Assembly (NCBI GenBank): GCA_027694045.1 | Contig: JAQEWB010000002.1 | Coordinates: forward strand, 186,001-250,000 | Direction: 5' to 3' | DNA from: Bacillaceae bacterium OF18-1A | GTDB taxonomy: Bacteria; Bacillota; Bacilli; Bacillales; Bacillaceae_G | DNA length: 64,000 nucleotides | In this document: positions 40,444 through 49,524 of the stretch, in pieces | Layout of the letters: each line of letters begins with the position of its first letter | Numbering within the stretch: position 1 is the stretch's first letter | Program-made: the position numbers and the translations under genes | The notes under the pieces: model-generated | The model's input: the letters and a program-made list of their open reading frames with translations, nothing else | Told to the model about the DNA's origin: nothing | Database searches by the model: none

Positions 40444-40704
40444 TTAACGAGGTTCTACAATTAATTTTATTGCTGTACGCTCTTCCCCATCAATCATAAT
40501 ATCTGTAAACGCTGGGATACAAATCAGGTCCAAACCACTAGGCGCTACAAATCCTCTTGCAATTGCTACTGCCTTTACCGCTTGATTCAATGCACCTGCA
40601 CCAATAGCTTGAATTTCTGCTGTTCCGCGTTCGCGAATAACACCTGCAAGTGCACCAGCTACAGAATTAGGGACCGACGTTGCTTTAACTTTTAATATTT
40701 CCAT
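40444..40704 (-). CDS. spoVS: Stage V sporulation protein S
   Basis: 86 aa, the usual length, with MEILKVKATSVPNSVAGALAG at the start and the Alba-like small alpha/beta fold of the family. SpoVS affects septum formation and the passage through late sporulation stages in B. subtilis. The ATG at 40704 follows CGAGGAGGAAACGCGGA; an upstream in-frame extension is spurious. A sigma-H-type promoter lies about 60 bases upstream, fitting its known early-sporulation control. Confidence 0.96.
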   Translation of the reverse strand: MEILKVKATSVPNSVAGALAGVIRERGTAEIQAIGAGALNQAVKAVAIARGFVAPSGLDLICIPAFTDIMIDGEERTAIKLIVEPR

Positions 40705-40760
40705 TCCGCGTTTCCTCCTCGTTTCTATAAAAAGTATTAGCAATTATTTCACTTTAACTT

Positions 40761-40790
40761 ATATTCACGAGGAATAGCACGTATTCCTGC
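40761..40790 (-). promoter_or_regulatory. Sigma-H-type promoter of spoVS
   Basis: GCAGGAATA (-35) and CGTGAATAT (-10) spaced by 12 bases match the sigma-H pattern RnAGGAwWW-N11/12-RnnGAATww except for one position. Confidence 0.7.
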
Positions 40791-40853
40791 TAAATTTCTG
40801 TAATTTTTCTAAAAAATTAAAATATAATAACTTATCTAAATTTTTAACAAAAA

Positions 40854-41648
40854 TTATTCAAAAAATGGTTGATCATCATTAATTAAGATGCGTTCAATTT
40901 TCTTCGCTTTTCCTGTATTAGGATCCACATCAATTAATACCGCACTTAATTGCGTTCTACCATTTGTCACTTCAAATCGTACTGGTAAGTTTGTTAAAAA
41001 CTTCTTCAATACCGCTTCTCGATCCATACCTAAAATTCCGTCATATGGTCCTGTCATACCAACATCTGTAATGTATGCCGTTCCACTTGGTAAAATACGA
41101 TTATCTGCAGTAGGGACATGCGTATGTGTACCTACTACCGCTGTAGCACGACCATCTACATACCAGCCTAACGCTTGTTTTTCACTTGTAGTTTCCGCAT
41201 GAAAATCGATAAAGATAATATTCGTACGTTTTTTTGCAATGTTAATTAATTCATCCACTTTTCGGAATGGACAATCAATTGGAGGAAGGAAAGTGCGTCC
41301 TTGTAAGTTAATAACTGCAACTTCCGTTCCATTACAGTTCACAAAGATAAGCCCTTTTCCTGGCGTTCCTTCTGGGAAGTTAGCTGGTCTTGCAAGATAT
41401 TTCGCATCATCAATAAATTCAAATACTTCACGATTATCCCAAGCATGGTTTCCAAGTGTAACTGCTTGTGCCCCGCACTCTAAAAAGTTTCGATATATTT
41501 TTTCTGTAATACCACGTCCACCTGCAGCATTTTCTCCATTAATAATTGTTACTGTAGGTGTATATTTTTTCTTTAATGCCGGTACGTATTGTTGAATCAT
41601 ACCTCTACCAGGAGATCCTACGACATCCCCAACAAATAATATTCTCAT
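40854..41648 (-). CDS. ymdB: YmdB metallophosphoesterase (2',3'-cyclic-nucleotide phosphodiesterase)
   Basis: 264 aa. The calcineurin-like metal site is visible as FVGDVVGSPGR, NGENAAGGRG, LGNHAWDNRE, IDFHAETTSEK and GTHTHVPTAD, all intact. In B. subtilis YmdB hydrolyses cyclic nucleotides and controls the switch between motility and biofilm. It is encoded downstream of rny, as in other bacilli, but with a terminator and a repeat between them, so it may have its own promoter here. Confidence 0.93.
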   Translation of the reverse strand: MRILFVGDVVGSPGRGMIQQYVPALKKKYTPTVTIINGENAAGGRGITEKIYRNFLECGAQAVTLGNHAWDNREVFEFIDDAKYLARPANFPEGTPGKGLIFVNCNGTEVAVINLQGRTFLPPIDCPFRKVDELINIAKKRTNIIFIDFHAETTSEKQALGWYVDGRATAVVGTHTHVPTADNRILPSGTAYITDVGMTGPYDGILGMDREAVLKKFLTNLPVRFEVTNGRTQLSAVLIDVDPNTGKAKKIERILINDDQPFFE

Positions 41649-41747
41649 ATGTCTTACCCTTTCTATGTACTACATTTTTTATTACTATATCCTCAAGCGA
41701 CTTCCTTACACTATATTTACTATAAGTTTGTTTCACTTGTAGGCTAC

Positions 41748-41842
41748 TTTTCCTCGCGATTTGCGAGTAACTCGATTGGTAAGAACTAATAATTAATAAG
41801 GGATAAACACCCTACTAATTAAAGCTCCCCTTTATTTTATCC
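41748..41842 (-). repeat. bcr-like interspersed repeat, copy C
   Basis: A diverged copy. On the minus strand it opens with a GGATAAAATAAAGGGGAGC-type end and TTTAATTAGTAGGGTG, and ends with TACTCGCAAATCGCGAGGA. It sits between ymdB and rny. Confidence 0.5.
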
Positions 41843-41853
41843 AATTCCAGCAC

Positions 41854-41887
41854 AAAAAAATAAAGTGGTGTTTCACCACTTTATTTT
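41854..41887 (-). terminator. Terminator of rny
   Basis: AAAATAAAGTGGTG and CACCACTTTATTTT; the rny stop codon lies inside the stem. Confidence 0.85.
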
Positions 41888-43443
41888 GCGTATTCCACTG
41901 CACGTGTTTCACGAATAACAGTTACTTTAATATGTCCTGGATAATCCAGTTCATTTTCAATACGTTTTCGAATATCACGAGCTAAACGATGAGCTTCTAA
42001 ATCATCAATTGTATCTGGTTTTACCAGAATACGAACTTCACGTCCTGCTTGAATTGCGAATGATTTTTCAACGCCTTCATAAGACTCTGAAATCTCTTCT
42101 AACTTTTCAAGACGACGAATATAGTTTTCAAGCGTTTCACTACGAGCTCCCGGTCTTGCAGCTGATAATGCATCTGCTGCTGCAACTAAAACTGCAATGA
42201 TAGAAGTTGGTTCTGTGTCTCCATGGTGAGATGCAATACTGTTTATAACTACAGGATGCTCTTTATATTTCGTTGCGAGTTCAACACCAATTTCAACGTG
42301 ACTACCTTCTACTTCATGATCAATCGCTTTTCCGATATCATGTAATAAACCTGCACGTCTTGCTAGTTTTTCATCCTCACCAAGCTCCGCTGCCATAAGT
42401 CCAGTTAAATATGCAACTTCCATAGAGTGTTTTAAGACGTTTTGTCCATAACTTGTACGGTATTTTAAACGACCTAAAATCTTAATTAAATCTGGATGTA
42501 ATCCGTGAACACCCACTTCAAACGTTGTTTGCTCTCCGACTTCGCGAATATACTCGTCCACTTCACGTCTTGATTTTTCGACCATCTCTTCAATACGCGC
42601 TGGGTGAATACGTCCGTCCTGTACTAGTTTATCAAGAGCGATACGAGCTGTTTCACGACGAATTGGATCGAATCCAGAAAGGATTACCGCTTCTGGTGTA
42701 TCATCGATAATTAGGTCAATACCTGTTAACGTTTCTAACGTACGAATATTACGACCTTCACGTCCGATAATACGTCCCTTCATTTCGTCATTTGGAAGAT
42801 TTACAACCGAAACGGTTGTTTCAGCAACATGATCAGCTGCACATCTTTGCATTGCAAGAGATAAAATCTCTTTTGCTTTCTTATCCGCTTCTTCTTTCGC
42901 GCGAACTTCACTTTCTTTTACCATAACAGCGATTTCATGAGAAACTTCACTTTCTACTTTACCAAGAATAATTGCTTTCGCTTGTTCGCGTGTCAGATTG
43001 GAAATGCGCTCTAATTCTGTTTGTTGCTTTTGAACTAACTCTCCCACTTTGCTTTCCAACTCTTCAATCTGTTGTTGTCTCGCTACAAGAGAATCCTCTT
43101 TCTTTTCTAACTGCTGCTCACGTTTATCGAGCGTTTCGTCTTTACGATCAAGGTTCTCTTCTTTTTGCATTAAACGATTTTCTTGTTTTTGTAATTCGCT
43201 TCTACGGTCACGAATTTCTAATTCAGCTTCTGTACGAAGTGTATGAATTTCATCCTTTGCTTCTAAAAGCGCTTCTTTCTTAATTGCCTCAGCTTCACGA
43301 TTCGCTTCGTCTAGAATACGTTTCGCTTCATTAGCTGCACCATTAATCTTCGCTTCAGCAATAGACTTTCGAACAAAAAAGCCAACAACTGCACCGACTG
43401 TTGCAAGCAAAATGGAGATGAGTATCCAAACTGTACTCGTCAT
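41881..43443 (-). CDS. rny: Ribonuclease Y
   Basis: About 520 aa. An N-terminal membrane helix ([20 protein letters not shown]) is followed by a long Glu/Lys/Arg coiled coil (about residues 30-200), a KH domain ([15 protein letters not shown]) and an HD domain ([12 protein letters not shown]). It is the membrane-anchored endoribonuclease that starts mRNA turnover and works with the RicAFT complex. ATG at 43443 with GGGGAGGTGAAATC is clearly right; the upstream 20 in-frame codons are leader sequence. A strong promoter and a structured leader precede it. Confidence 0.97.
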   Translation of the reverse strand: MTSTVWILISILLATVGAVVGFFVRKSIAEAKINGAANEAKRILDEANREAEAIKKEALLEAKDEIHTLRTEAELEIRDRRSELQKQENRLMQKEENLDRKDETLDKREQQLEKKEDSLVARQQQIEELESKVGELVQKQQTELERISNLTREQAKAIILGKVESEVSHEIAVMVKESEVRAKEEADKKAKEILSLAMQRCAADHVAETTVSVVNLPNDEMKGRIIGREGRNIRTLETLTGIDLIIDDTPEAVILSGFDPIRRETARIALDKLVQDGRIHPARIEEMVEKSRREVDEYIREVGEQTTFEVGVHGLHPDLIKILGRLKYRTSYGQNVLKHSMEVAYLTGLMAAELGEDEKLARRAGLLHDIGKAIDHEVEGSHVEIGVELATKYKEHPVVINSIASHHGDTEPTSIIAVLVAAADALSAARPGARSETLENYIRRLEKLEEISESYEGVEKSFAIQAGREVRILVKPDTIDDLEAHRLARDIRKRIENELDYPGHIKVTVIRETRAVEYAK

Positions 43444-43469
43444 GATTTCACCTCCCCTTGCTATGAATG

Positions 43470-43524
43470 AAAAAAGACTGTCGGCATGTACATCGCTTTG
43501 CAACGTACAGCAAAGACCGTCGTC
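43470..43524 (-). promoter_or_regulatory. Structured leader of rny with a T-run
   Basis: Just before the rny ribosome site a hairpin with paired GAC/GTC, CGG/CCG and GTAC/GTAC segments is followed by six Ts (43470-43475). It looks like an attenuator or a regulatory stem within the roughly 210-base 5' UTR. Confidence 0.4.
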
Positions 43525-43890
43525 CCGCTTTTTTAAGGGACTTTCTTCATTTCACAATTAAAATGTCATATTATTATTTCGGCAAGATTTAAGTCTTACT
43601 CCGAATATTACTTCTCTTCTTGAGAAGAGTGTATCGTATATAAGAAAAAATATACATTCTCATTGTATCTATCGCAATTTTCATTGTCAAGCCTTGTCTA
43701 CTTTTACTTTCTTTACCTTCACCACTAAATTTGATGCATTTAAAAAAAGTAGCTAGCATATTATCTTGGAAAACCTTAGTAAATCCAAATTTATTTACTT
43801 AAAATATACGAATATCCCTCTTTACATATGATATTTCGAATGGAGTAAATATTTTATCTTCCGTCATATACAATGAATTACTAAAGGATA
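43525..43890. other. Intergenic region recA-rny
   Basis: About 365 bases. It contains the rny promoter (43662-43690), the rest of the rny leader with a CTCTTCTTGAGAAGAG palindrome, and AT-rich sequence up to the recA terminator. No coding frame was seen. Confidence 0.6.
43662..43690 (-). promoter_or_regulatory. Sigma-A promoter of rny
   Basis: TTGACA (43685-43690) and TACAAT (43662-43667) with a 17-base spacer. Confidence 0.8.
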
Positions 43891-43927
43891 AAAAAATAAA
43901 AGACACGGATTCGTGTCTTTTATTTTT
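43891..43927 (-). terminator. Terminator of recA
   Basis: AATAAAAGACACG and CGTGTCTTTTATT with a T-rich tail; the right arm reaches the stop codon. Confidence 0.85.
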
Positions 43928-45285
43928 TAGTCAAGAAGAGTTGAATCTTCTGTACCTTCAGCACCAGAATCTTCACTAATTCCGTGATGCTCACGAATAA
44001 AGAATGCAATTTCTTCTCTTAAATCTGTATTTTCTTTCAAGAACTGCTTCGAGTTTTCACGACCTTGTCCTAAGCGTTCTTCATTATAAGAATACCAAGC
44101 ACCGCTCTTTTGAACGATATCAAGTTCAGAAGCCATATCTAAGATTTCACCTTCTCTTGAAATCCCTTCTCCGTACATAATATCAACTTCAGCAACACGG
44201 AATGGTGGTGCTACTTTATTTTTAACTACTTTTACTTTTGTTTTATTACCAACGATATCGTTACCTTGCTTTAATTGCTCCGCACGACGTACTTCAAGAC
44301 GGACAGTTGAATAGAATTTCAACGCACGACCACCTGGAGTTGTTTCTGGCACTATCTATAGATTTTCCATCTCTATAGTCCGGACTATCTCTTCATCTCT
44401 TTACAGAGAGCCTTGCACTTCCAGCAGTAGCCTATCATCTGCCGTACCCTACTCAGTTAACTAAAAGTCCTTTTCGGTAGTCTCTACACCTTCCCCATAT
44501 CACTATGGAGCTTGGCACGGTATTACCCTAAATAATGGTGGGCTTCACCGTTAGCAACTATATGGATAGTTACACCCTTAGGCAATAAGGTTCACAAGGT
44601 TTTTTAACATGCTATCACTAGCAAGGGAAACCCATGGTAAACTCCTTAATCTTTACGATTAAGCAACTTGTAGTTGATTTCCGAACATAACCCCAACTTT
44701 TTCACGAATTTGGTTAATAAAGATTGCGATTGTTTTTGATTTATTGATTGCACCTGAAAGCTTACGAAGTGCTTGTGACATTAAACGTGCTTGTAAACCT
44801 ACGTGTGAGTCACCCATGTCTCCTTCAATCTCTGCTTTCGGTACAAGAGCTGCTACAGAGTCAATTACGATAATATCAACCGCACCACTTCGTACAAGTG
44901 CTTCTGCGATTTCTAATCCTTGCTCTCCTGTGTCAGGTTGTGATAATAGTAACTCATCGATGTTAACACCTAATTTTTGAGCATACACAGGATCCATTGC
45001 ATGCTCCGCATCGATAAATGCCGCTTGTCCACCTTGACGTTGTACTTCTGCAATTGCATGTAATGAAACTGTTGTTTTACCTGAACTTTCAGGTCCATAA
45101 ATTTCAATAATACGACCGCGTGGGTATCCGCCTACCCCTAGTGCCACATCAAGTGCTAGAGAACCACTAGAAACTGTAGAAACTCTACGCTCTGCTTGTT
45201 CTCCTAATTTCATAATTGAACCTTTACCGAATTGCTTCTCTATTTGTTTTAACGCCATATCTAATGCCGCTTGACGATCACTCAT
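43927..45285 (-). CDS. recA: Recombinase RecA, interrupted by a group I intron
   Basis: Two exons: 45285-44677 (203 codons) and 44349-43927 (141 codons with stop). Joined they give 343 aa, the normal length, and restore [16 protein letters not shown] across the junction. Walker A is GPESSGKT (residues 64-71), and loop L1/L2 regions are intact. RecA drives homologous recombination and LexA cleavage in the SOS response. Without splicing exon 1 would read into the intron and stop after NQLQVA. A LexA box and a good promoter precede the gene, whose SD is AAGGAGG. Confidence 0.96.
44350..44676 (-). ncRNA. Group I self-splicing intron in recA
   Basis: 327 nt without an ORF. Exon 1 ends GGAAAT and the intron contains GTTTCC (44626-44631), which pairs with it and puts the required U-G wobble exactly at the 5' splice site (P1). 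The last intron base is G. Core elements are visible: GTGCCAAGC, AGAGACTAC (P7 5' strand) and AAGAGATAGTCC (P7 3' region), and a terminal P9-like stem. Two extra stem-loops occupy the P1 loop. recA group I introns have been described in B. anthracis and relatives. Confidence 0.93.
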
Positions 45286-45318
45286 TCAAAATTCCTCCTT
45301 AGCTGAATTACTAATCTT

Positions 45319-45348
45319 ATTATACCTATTTTCAATTCAATTTGCCAA
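45319..45348 (-). promoter_or_regulatory. Sigma-A promoter of recA
   Basis: TTGGCA (45343-45348) and TATAAT (45319-45324) with an 18-base spacer. Confidence 0.75.
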
Positions 45349-45355
45349 CAAAAAT

Positions 45356-45369
45356 CGAACATTTATTCG
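45356..45369 (-). promoter_or_regulatory. LexA (DinR) SOS box of recA
   Basis: CGAACATTTATTCG matches the Bacillus SOS box CGAACnnnnGTTCG with one mismatch and lies just upstream of the -35. Confidence 0.8.
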
Positions 45370-45410
45370 ATTTTTTTATTTTCCATCAAATAAAACTCAA
45401 TTTATCCATA

Positions 45411-45449
45411 AAAAAAGCTAGAAGAAACTTATATTTCTTCTAGCTTTTT
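45411..45449 (-). terminator. Terminator of cinA
   Basis: AAAAAGCTAGAAGAAA and TTTCTTCTAGCTTTTT, six-base loop; the arm runs into the cinA stop region. Confidence 0.85.
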
Positions 45450-46667
45450 ATATAAATGATAAAATCCATATTTTGCCGAGCGTTCTCTAATTTGTTGACG
45501 ACTTCCACTTAAGTTTAAAGAAAAGACTTCAGTTGGTTCACCCGTAATCGCCAATCCAACAAACACAGTTCCCGGCTCTTTATGTTCTGATGCGTCCGGT
45601 CCTGCTACTCCAGTGAAACTAATTCCGATATCTGCTTTTAATAACTCCTTAACATTCTCAGCAAGATAACGAGCACAAGTTTCACTTACTGCACCATCCG
45701 TATGTAGCACTTCTTCAGGCACTCGTAAAATTTGTTGCTTCACATCATTATGATAACAAATGACACCGCCTTTAAACACGGAAGAAACACCAGCATTTTC
45801 TGTTACTTGATTTCCAAATAGACCGCCCGTTAAACTTTCTGCACACGCTAAAGTTAATTTTTGTTTCTTCAATAACTCTATCGCCTTATAGTGTAGAAAC
45901 TCTTGGTCATATCCGTAGAAAAATTCTCCTACTCTTTCTAAAATCAAATCTTCCACATGCTGAATAAGTTTCTCCGCCTCATCAGCATTTTGATGTTTTG
46001 CCGTTAAACGCAACGTCACTTCTCCATCATTTGCGAGCGGGGCAATTGTTGGATTCGTTTGTCCATCAATTAAATCTTGAACTTTCACCTCTAATTGAGA
46101 TTCTCCAATACCGAAGAAGCGAAGCACACGAGAATAAATGTTTTCTCCCGTTGTAAAGTTACGTAAAAAAGGCTCTACATAACTTACATACATTGGTTTC
46201 ATCTCTTTCGGTGGTCCTGGTAATAGAATATAAACTTTTCCGTTCTTATTCAATCCCATACCAGGCGCCATACCGTGATCATTTGCAAATACAGTTGCTC
46301 CGTTCAAAACAAGCGCTTGTTTTTTATTATTCTCAGTGAATTCACGACCTGTACGCTTAAAATAATCGCTTATGAGTGCTAATGCCTTTTCATCATACAC
46401 AAGCTCTTCACCTAAGCTAGACGCTATCGTTTCTTTCGTTAAATCATCTTTTGTTGGTCCTAATCCACCTGTAAAAATAAGCATATCAGCACGTTCTTCT
46501 GCAACTTCAATCGCCTTCTGTAGTCGCTTATTATTATCCCCAACGACAGTATGGTAGTACACGTTAATTCCAATTGAAGCCAACTTTTCAGATAAAAACT
46601 GAGCATTTGTATTTGCAATTTGTCCAAGTAATAATTCTGTTCCAACCGCAATAATTTCAGCGTTCAT
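45429..46667 (-). CDS. cinA: CinA: competence/damage-inducible protein
   Basis: 412 aa. The N-terminal molybdopterin-binding-like domain ([31 protein letters not shown]) is joined to a C-terminal PncC-type amidohydrolase domain ([21 protein letters not shown]). By family it has ADP-ribose pyrophosphatase and/or NMN deamidase activity and takes part in pyridine nucleotide salvage. It lies upstream of recA in the usual competence-linked order, with recA behind its own promoter. Confidence 0.95.
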   Translation of the reverse strand: MNAEIIAVGTELLLGQIANTNAQFLSEKLASIGINVYYHTVVGDNNKRLQKAIEVAEERADMLIFTGGLGPTKDDLTKETIASSLGEELVYDEKALALISDYFKRTGREFTENNKKQALVLNGATVFANDHGMAPGMGLNKNGKVYILLPGPPKEMKPMYVSYVEPFLRNFTTGENIYSRVLRFFGIGESQLEVKVQDLIDGQTNPTIAPLANDGEVTLRLTAKHQNADEAEKLIQHVEDLILERVGEFFYGYDQEFLHYKAIELLKKQKLTLACAESLTGGLFGNQVTENAGVSSVFKGGVICYHNDVKQQILRVPEEVLHTDGAVSETCARYLAENVKELLKADIGISFTGVAGPDASEHKEPGTVFVGLAITGEPTEVFSLNLSGSRQQIRERSAKYGFYHLYKKLEEI

Positions 46668-46687
46668 CCCAATTCCCCCATAAACTT

Positions 46688-47266
46688 CTATTTTGAGTTT
46701 ACAAAAGCAGCTCTATTTTTCCAGAAATAATCCCATCCTGAAATAACAGTAAAGATTAATGCGATCCATATAAAAATCTCAGCAACTGGAATATGGATTA
46801 AATTTAAAGGTACATCGTGTAATAAATATGCTGCAATCGCAATAATTTGTGTCCATGTCTTAATTTTCCCTAACTGATTTGCCGCAACAACTTCCCCTGT
46901 CCCAGCAAGTACAAGACGTAAACCTGTTACTGCAAACTCTCGGCTTATAATTACAATAACAATCCAAGCCGGTACATATCTCATCTCCACTAATGTAATA
47001 AGTGCTGCTGAAACAAGCAATTTATCTGCTAATGGGTCAAGAAATTTCCCTAAGTTTGTTACAAGGTTATACTTCCTTGCGTAATGTCCATCAATCCAAT
47101 CTGTAGCCGAAGCAACAATAAAGATAATTGCTCCTACTAAATGTTGAATTGGTAATTCTACATCGCCAATTGTGTATGAGCCCCAATTAAAGGGTGCTAA
47201 CATAATTACCATAAAAATTGGAATTAAGCAGATTCTAGATATTGTAATTTTATTTGGTAAATTCAC
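46688..47266 (-). CDS. pgsA: Phosphatidylglycerophosphate synthase
   Basis: 192 aa with about five membrane helices and the CDP-alcohol phosphotransferase motif: DWIDGHYAR, then [12 protein letters not shown], with all four metal Asp residues. It makes phosphatidylglycerophosphate from CDP-diacylglycerol and glycerol-3-phosphate, committing lipid to phosphatidylglycerol and cardiolipin. It sits between ymfM and cinA with short gaps, as in other bacilli. It is almost certainly essential. Confidence 0.96.
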   Translation of the reverse strand: MNLPNKITISRICLIPIFMVIMLAPFNWGSYTIGDVELPIQHLVGAIIFIVASATDWIDGHYARKYNLVTNLGKFLDPLADKLLVSAALITLVEMRYVPAWIVIVIISREFAVTGLRLVLAGTGEVVAANQLGKIKTWTQIIAIAAYLLHDVPLNLIHIPVAEIFIWIALIFTVISGWDYFWKNRAAFVNSK

Positions 47267-47304
47267 AGCTATTCCTCCATCATATCAAAAACATTTGTTC
47301 ATTG

Positions 47305-47328
47305 AAAAAAGTCATCGAAGCGATGACT
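47305..47328 (-). terminator. Terminator of ymfM
   Basis: AGTCATCG and CGATGACT around AAG with a six-T tail; it lies before pgsA, which must then have its own promoter or read-through. Confidence 0.75.
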
Positions 47329-47329
47329 G

Positions 47330-48256
47330 TTATTGTGCAGGTTGCCCTATCCCTAGATTTTTAATCAAGAATTTTTGATGATAATTCTCTTCTGGATTCA
47401 ACGGGAATGTAACAACTTGGCCATTCAATTTAAATTCAACATTCGGTGCACTTCCTATATTAAGGTTTACCTCTTTCGCTGTTGATAAATCATATTTTTG
47501 TGTTTGGCCTTCCTCTATTGTACCACTAAAGATATCATTTCCTGCCTCATTTTTAATACCTACGTAACTTGCGCCTTTTGTTGTAATTTCTAGCTCTAAT
47601 GTTTTATTATTATGAACTTCCAAAGTAGATACCTTACCAGTTGTTCCAACTACTTTAATTTCTTGCTGTCCAGTTGGTTGTGCTGGTTGTTCCTCTTTCT
47701 TTGGTTCTTCTTTTTTAGGCTCTTCTTTCTTTGGTTCCTCTTTTTTAGGCTCTTCCGCTTTCGCTTCATCTTTCTTCGTATCTAGCGGAGAATTTTTTGC
47801 TTTTTGAACTTCGATTTTTTCACTTTGAGCATTCGGAACTTGTTCGTTATCTTTTCCAGTTAACGCTTGAATAACAAACCAAATCACTACCCCAAATGCG
47901 ATTACTAACAACGCAACCAAAATTTTAGGCATATGATCTGCAATTGGCCATGATGAAGATTTTTGCATTGTTTCTTGCGTTTTTTGACCAGTTGATACTT
48001 GTGGAACTTCGTGATTTTCAGATTGTGGAATCGTACTCTGATATTCTACAAGCAGTTCCTCTCCATTTAATCCAACCGCATCTGCGTATTGTTTAATGAA
48101 TGCACGCACATAAAAAGCTCCTGGCAATATATCATAATTACCTTCTTCGATTGCTACTAAATGGCGTTTTTGGATTTTTGTAATCTCATGCAGCTGATCA
48201 ATAGATAAGCCTTTCGCTTCTCTTGCTTCTTTCAGCTTTTGTCCTAATTCTGTCAC
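47330..48256 (-). CDS. ymfM: YmfM, RodZ-like helix-turn-helix membrane protein
   Basis: About 308 aa. The N-terminal HTH_25 domain (LGQKLKEAREAKGLS, residues 3-70) is followed by one membrane helix (ILVALLVIAFGVVIWFVI), a linker with four KKEEP-type repeats, and an extracellular DUF4115 domain. RodZ proteins link the cytoplasmic MreB cytoskeleton to wall elongation. GTG at 48256 is chosen because GAGGTG lies six bases before it; a GTG at 48265 would overlap that site. The Pro/Lys/Glu repeat is a candidate for length variation between strains. Confidence 0.9.
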   Translation of the reverse strand: MTELGQKLKEAREAKGLSIDQLHEITKIQKRHLVAIEEGNYDILPGAFYVRAFIKQYADAVGLNGEELLVEYQSTIPQSENHEVPQVSTGQKTQETMQKSSSWPIADHMPKILVALLVIAFGVVIWFVIQALTGKDNEQVPNAQSEKIEVQKAKNSPLDTKKDEAKAEEPKKEEPKKEEPKKEEPKKEEQPAQPTGQQEIKVVGTTGKVSTLEVHNNKTLELEITTKGASYVGIKNEAGNDIFSGTIEEGQTQKYDLSTAKEVNLNIGSAPNVEFKLNGQVVTFPLNPEENYHQKFLIKNLGIGQPAQ

Positions 48257-48277
48257 TACTAACACCTCAATATTTCT

Positions 48278-49063
48278 TTAAAAGTCAAACATAGAAAAAT
48301 TATTTTGCGTACCTTGCTCAATTTCATCTACTAAATTATATTGTATTTCTTCATCATAATCGTTACGCAACTCGATAATATAATCAAAATCATCCAATGT
48401 ATATTCTGATTGACTCACAAATACATCAGGATGCTCCACAACTTTCGTTGCAGGCAATCTCATAATTTCACGAACGAGCTGCCAATGCCTTTCATTCGCA
48501 CGCTTTGTTGACACAATTCCATCTAGGATGAAAATATTATCGTCGCTATACTCATCTTCAATCAATTGGCTACGAACAGTTTGCTTAATAAGAGTCGATG
48601 ATACAAATAACCATCTTTTATTCGCACAAACACTTGCAGCAACAATGGATTCGGTTTTTCCAACACGTGGCATTCCTCGTATCCCAATTAGTTTATGTCC
48701 TTCTTTTTTCATTATCTCGGCCATAAAGTCTACAAGTAATCCTAATTCATCACGCACAAATCGAAATGTTTTCTTATCATCTGCATCTCGTTGTATGTAC
48801 CTACCATGTCTAACCGCTAACTTATCTCTTAGCTTTGGCGGACGATATTTCGTTACCGTTATATTATCCATCGTATTTAAAATTGATTCAAGTCTAGAGA
48901 TTTGCTCTTGATTATCACACATAAGGAGTAATCCACGTCGTGCGTTATCTACACCATTAATTGTGACAATATTAATGCCGAGCATACCGATTAACGAAGA
49001 AACGTCACCAAGCAAGCCAGGTCGGTTTTTATGTATTTCATATTCAAAATACCATTCAATCAT
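48278..49063 (-). CDS. ymfK: YmfK, DUF3388 protein with ACT-like N-terminus
   Basis: 261 aa. The first ~80 residues read as an ACT-type regulatory domain (EIHKNRPGLLGDVSSLIGMLG), and the rest has a P-loop-like GMPRVGKTES followed by LFVSSTLIKQTV. It matches the conserved ymfK product of bacilli, for which no activity is established. The Walker-like motif suggests nucleotide binding, which is inference. It lies between ymfJ and ymfM in conserved order. Confidence 0.8.
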   Translation of the reverse strand: MIEWYFEYEIHKNRPGLLGDVSSLIGMLGINIVTINGVDNARRGLLLMCDNQEQISRLESILNTMDNITVTKYRPPKLRDKLAVRHGRYIQRDADDKKTFRFVRDELGLLVDFMAEIMKKEGHKLIGIRGMPRVGKTESIVAASVCANKRWLFVSSTLIKQTVRSQLIEDEYSDDNIFILDGIVSTKRANERHWQLVREIMRLPATKVVEHPDVFVSQSEYTLDDFDYIIELRNDYDEEIQYNLVDEIEQGTQNNFSMFDF

Positions 49064-49167
49064 CCAAGATCACTCCCCTTGCTTACTTTACACCTACGTA
49101 CTATATTATATGATTTCACCTTAATAGGGAAGCTAAATGTATAATCTAACTTGTGTAATTGTTATAC

Positions 49168-49203
49168 AAAAAAAGTAGAGAGGAGATTCTCCTCTCTACT
49201 TTT
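49168..49203 (-). terminator. Terminator of ymfJ
   Basis: A nearly perfect stem AAAAGTAGAGAGGAGA/TCTCCTCTCTACTTTT overlapping the ymfJ stop, followed by Ts. Confidence 0.85.
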
Positions 49204-49450
49204 ACTTATGTTGTACAACCTTTACCATTAAATTTGCGATTGTATGCTGCTCTTGTTCATCAGCAACTTTCCAAAGCTCTGCTAATAATTTTTCTTGATC
49301 ATTGCGCGCTTCCACTTCATTTGCTAAATAATCACCGACACGAAATGCCATATCTGACACTACACCATTATTAAGTCCTTTTCCTTGCGCTTGTTCTAAT
49401 CGTTCTCCTAAGAAACTCTTCCACTGATCAAAATTATCTAATACTGACAT
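49202..49450 (-). CDS. ymfJ: YmfJ, DUF3243 protein
   Basis: 82 aa from ATG 49450 (SD GTGGGGTG), starting MSVLDNFDQWKSFLGERLEQA; upstream in-frame codons overlap ymfI and are unlikely. It is a small soluble helical protein of the DUF3243 family, whose function is unknown. The conserved place between ymfI and ymfK supports orthology with B. subtilis ymfJ. Confidence 0.85.
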   Translation of the reverse strand: MSVLDNFDQWKSFLGERLEQAQGKGLNNGVVSDMAFRVGDYLANEVEARNDQEKLLAELWKVADEQEQHTIANLMVKVVQHK

Positions 49451-49524
49451 ATTTAAGCACCCCACTATAAGTAATAGAATCATACTTAATTTGTGCAGTT
49501 CTTTATTTTTTATGTAGGAATTTT

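Noticed and set aside
43927..45285. recA looks split into two ORFs, as if by frameshift or insertion
   Set aside because: The interruption has group I intron core motifs and exact 5' exon pairing, and joining the exons gives a normal RecA, so it is an intron and not a broken gene.
47690..47760. Short tandem repeats as a possible CRISPR or minisatellite locus
   Set aside because: They encode the KKEEP linker of YmfM in frame; there are no spacers.
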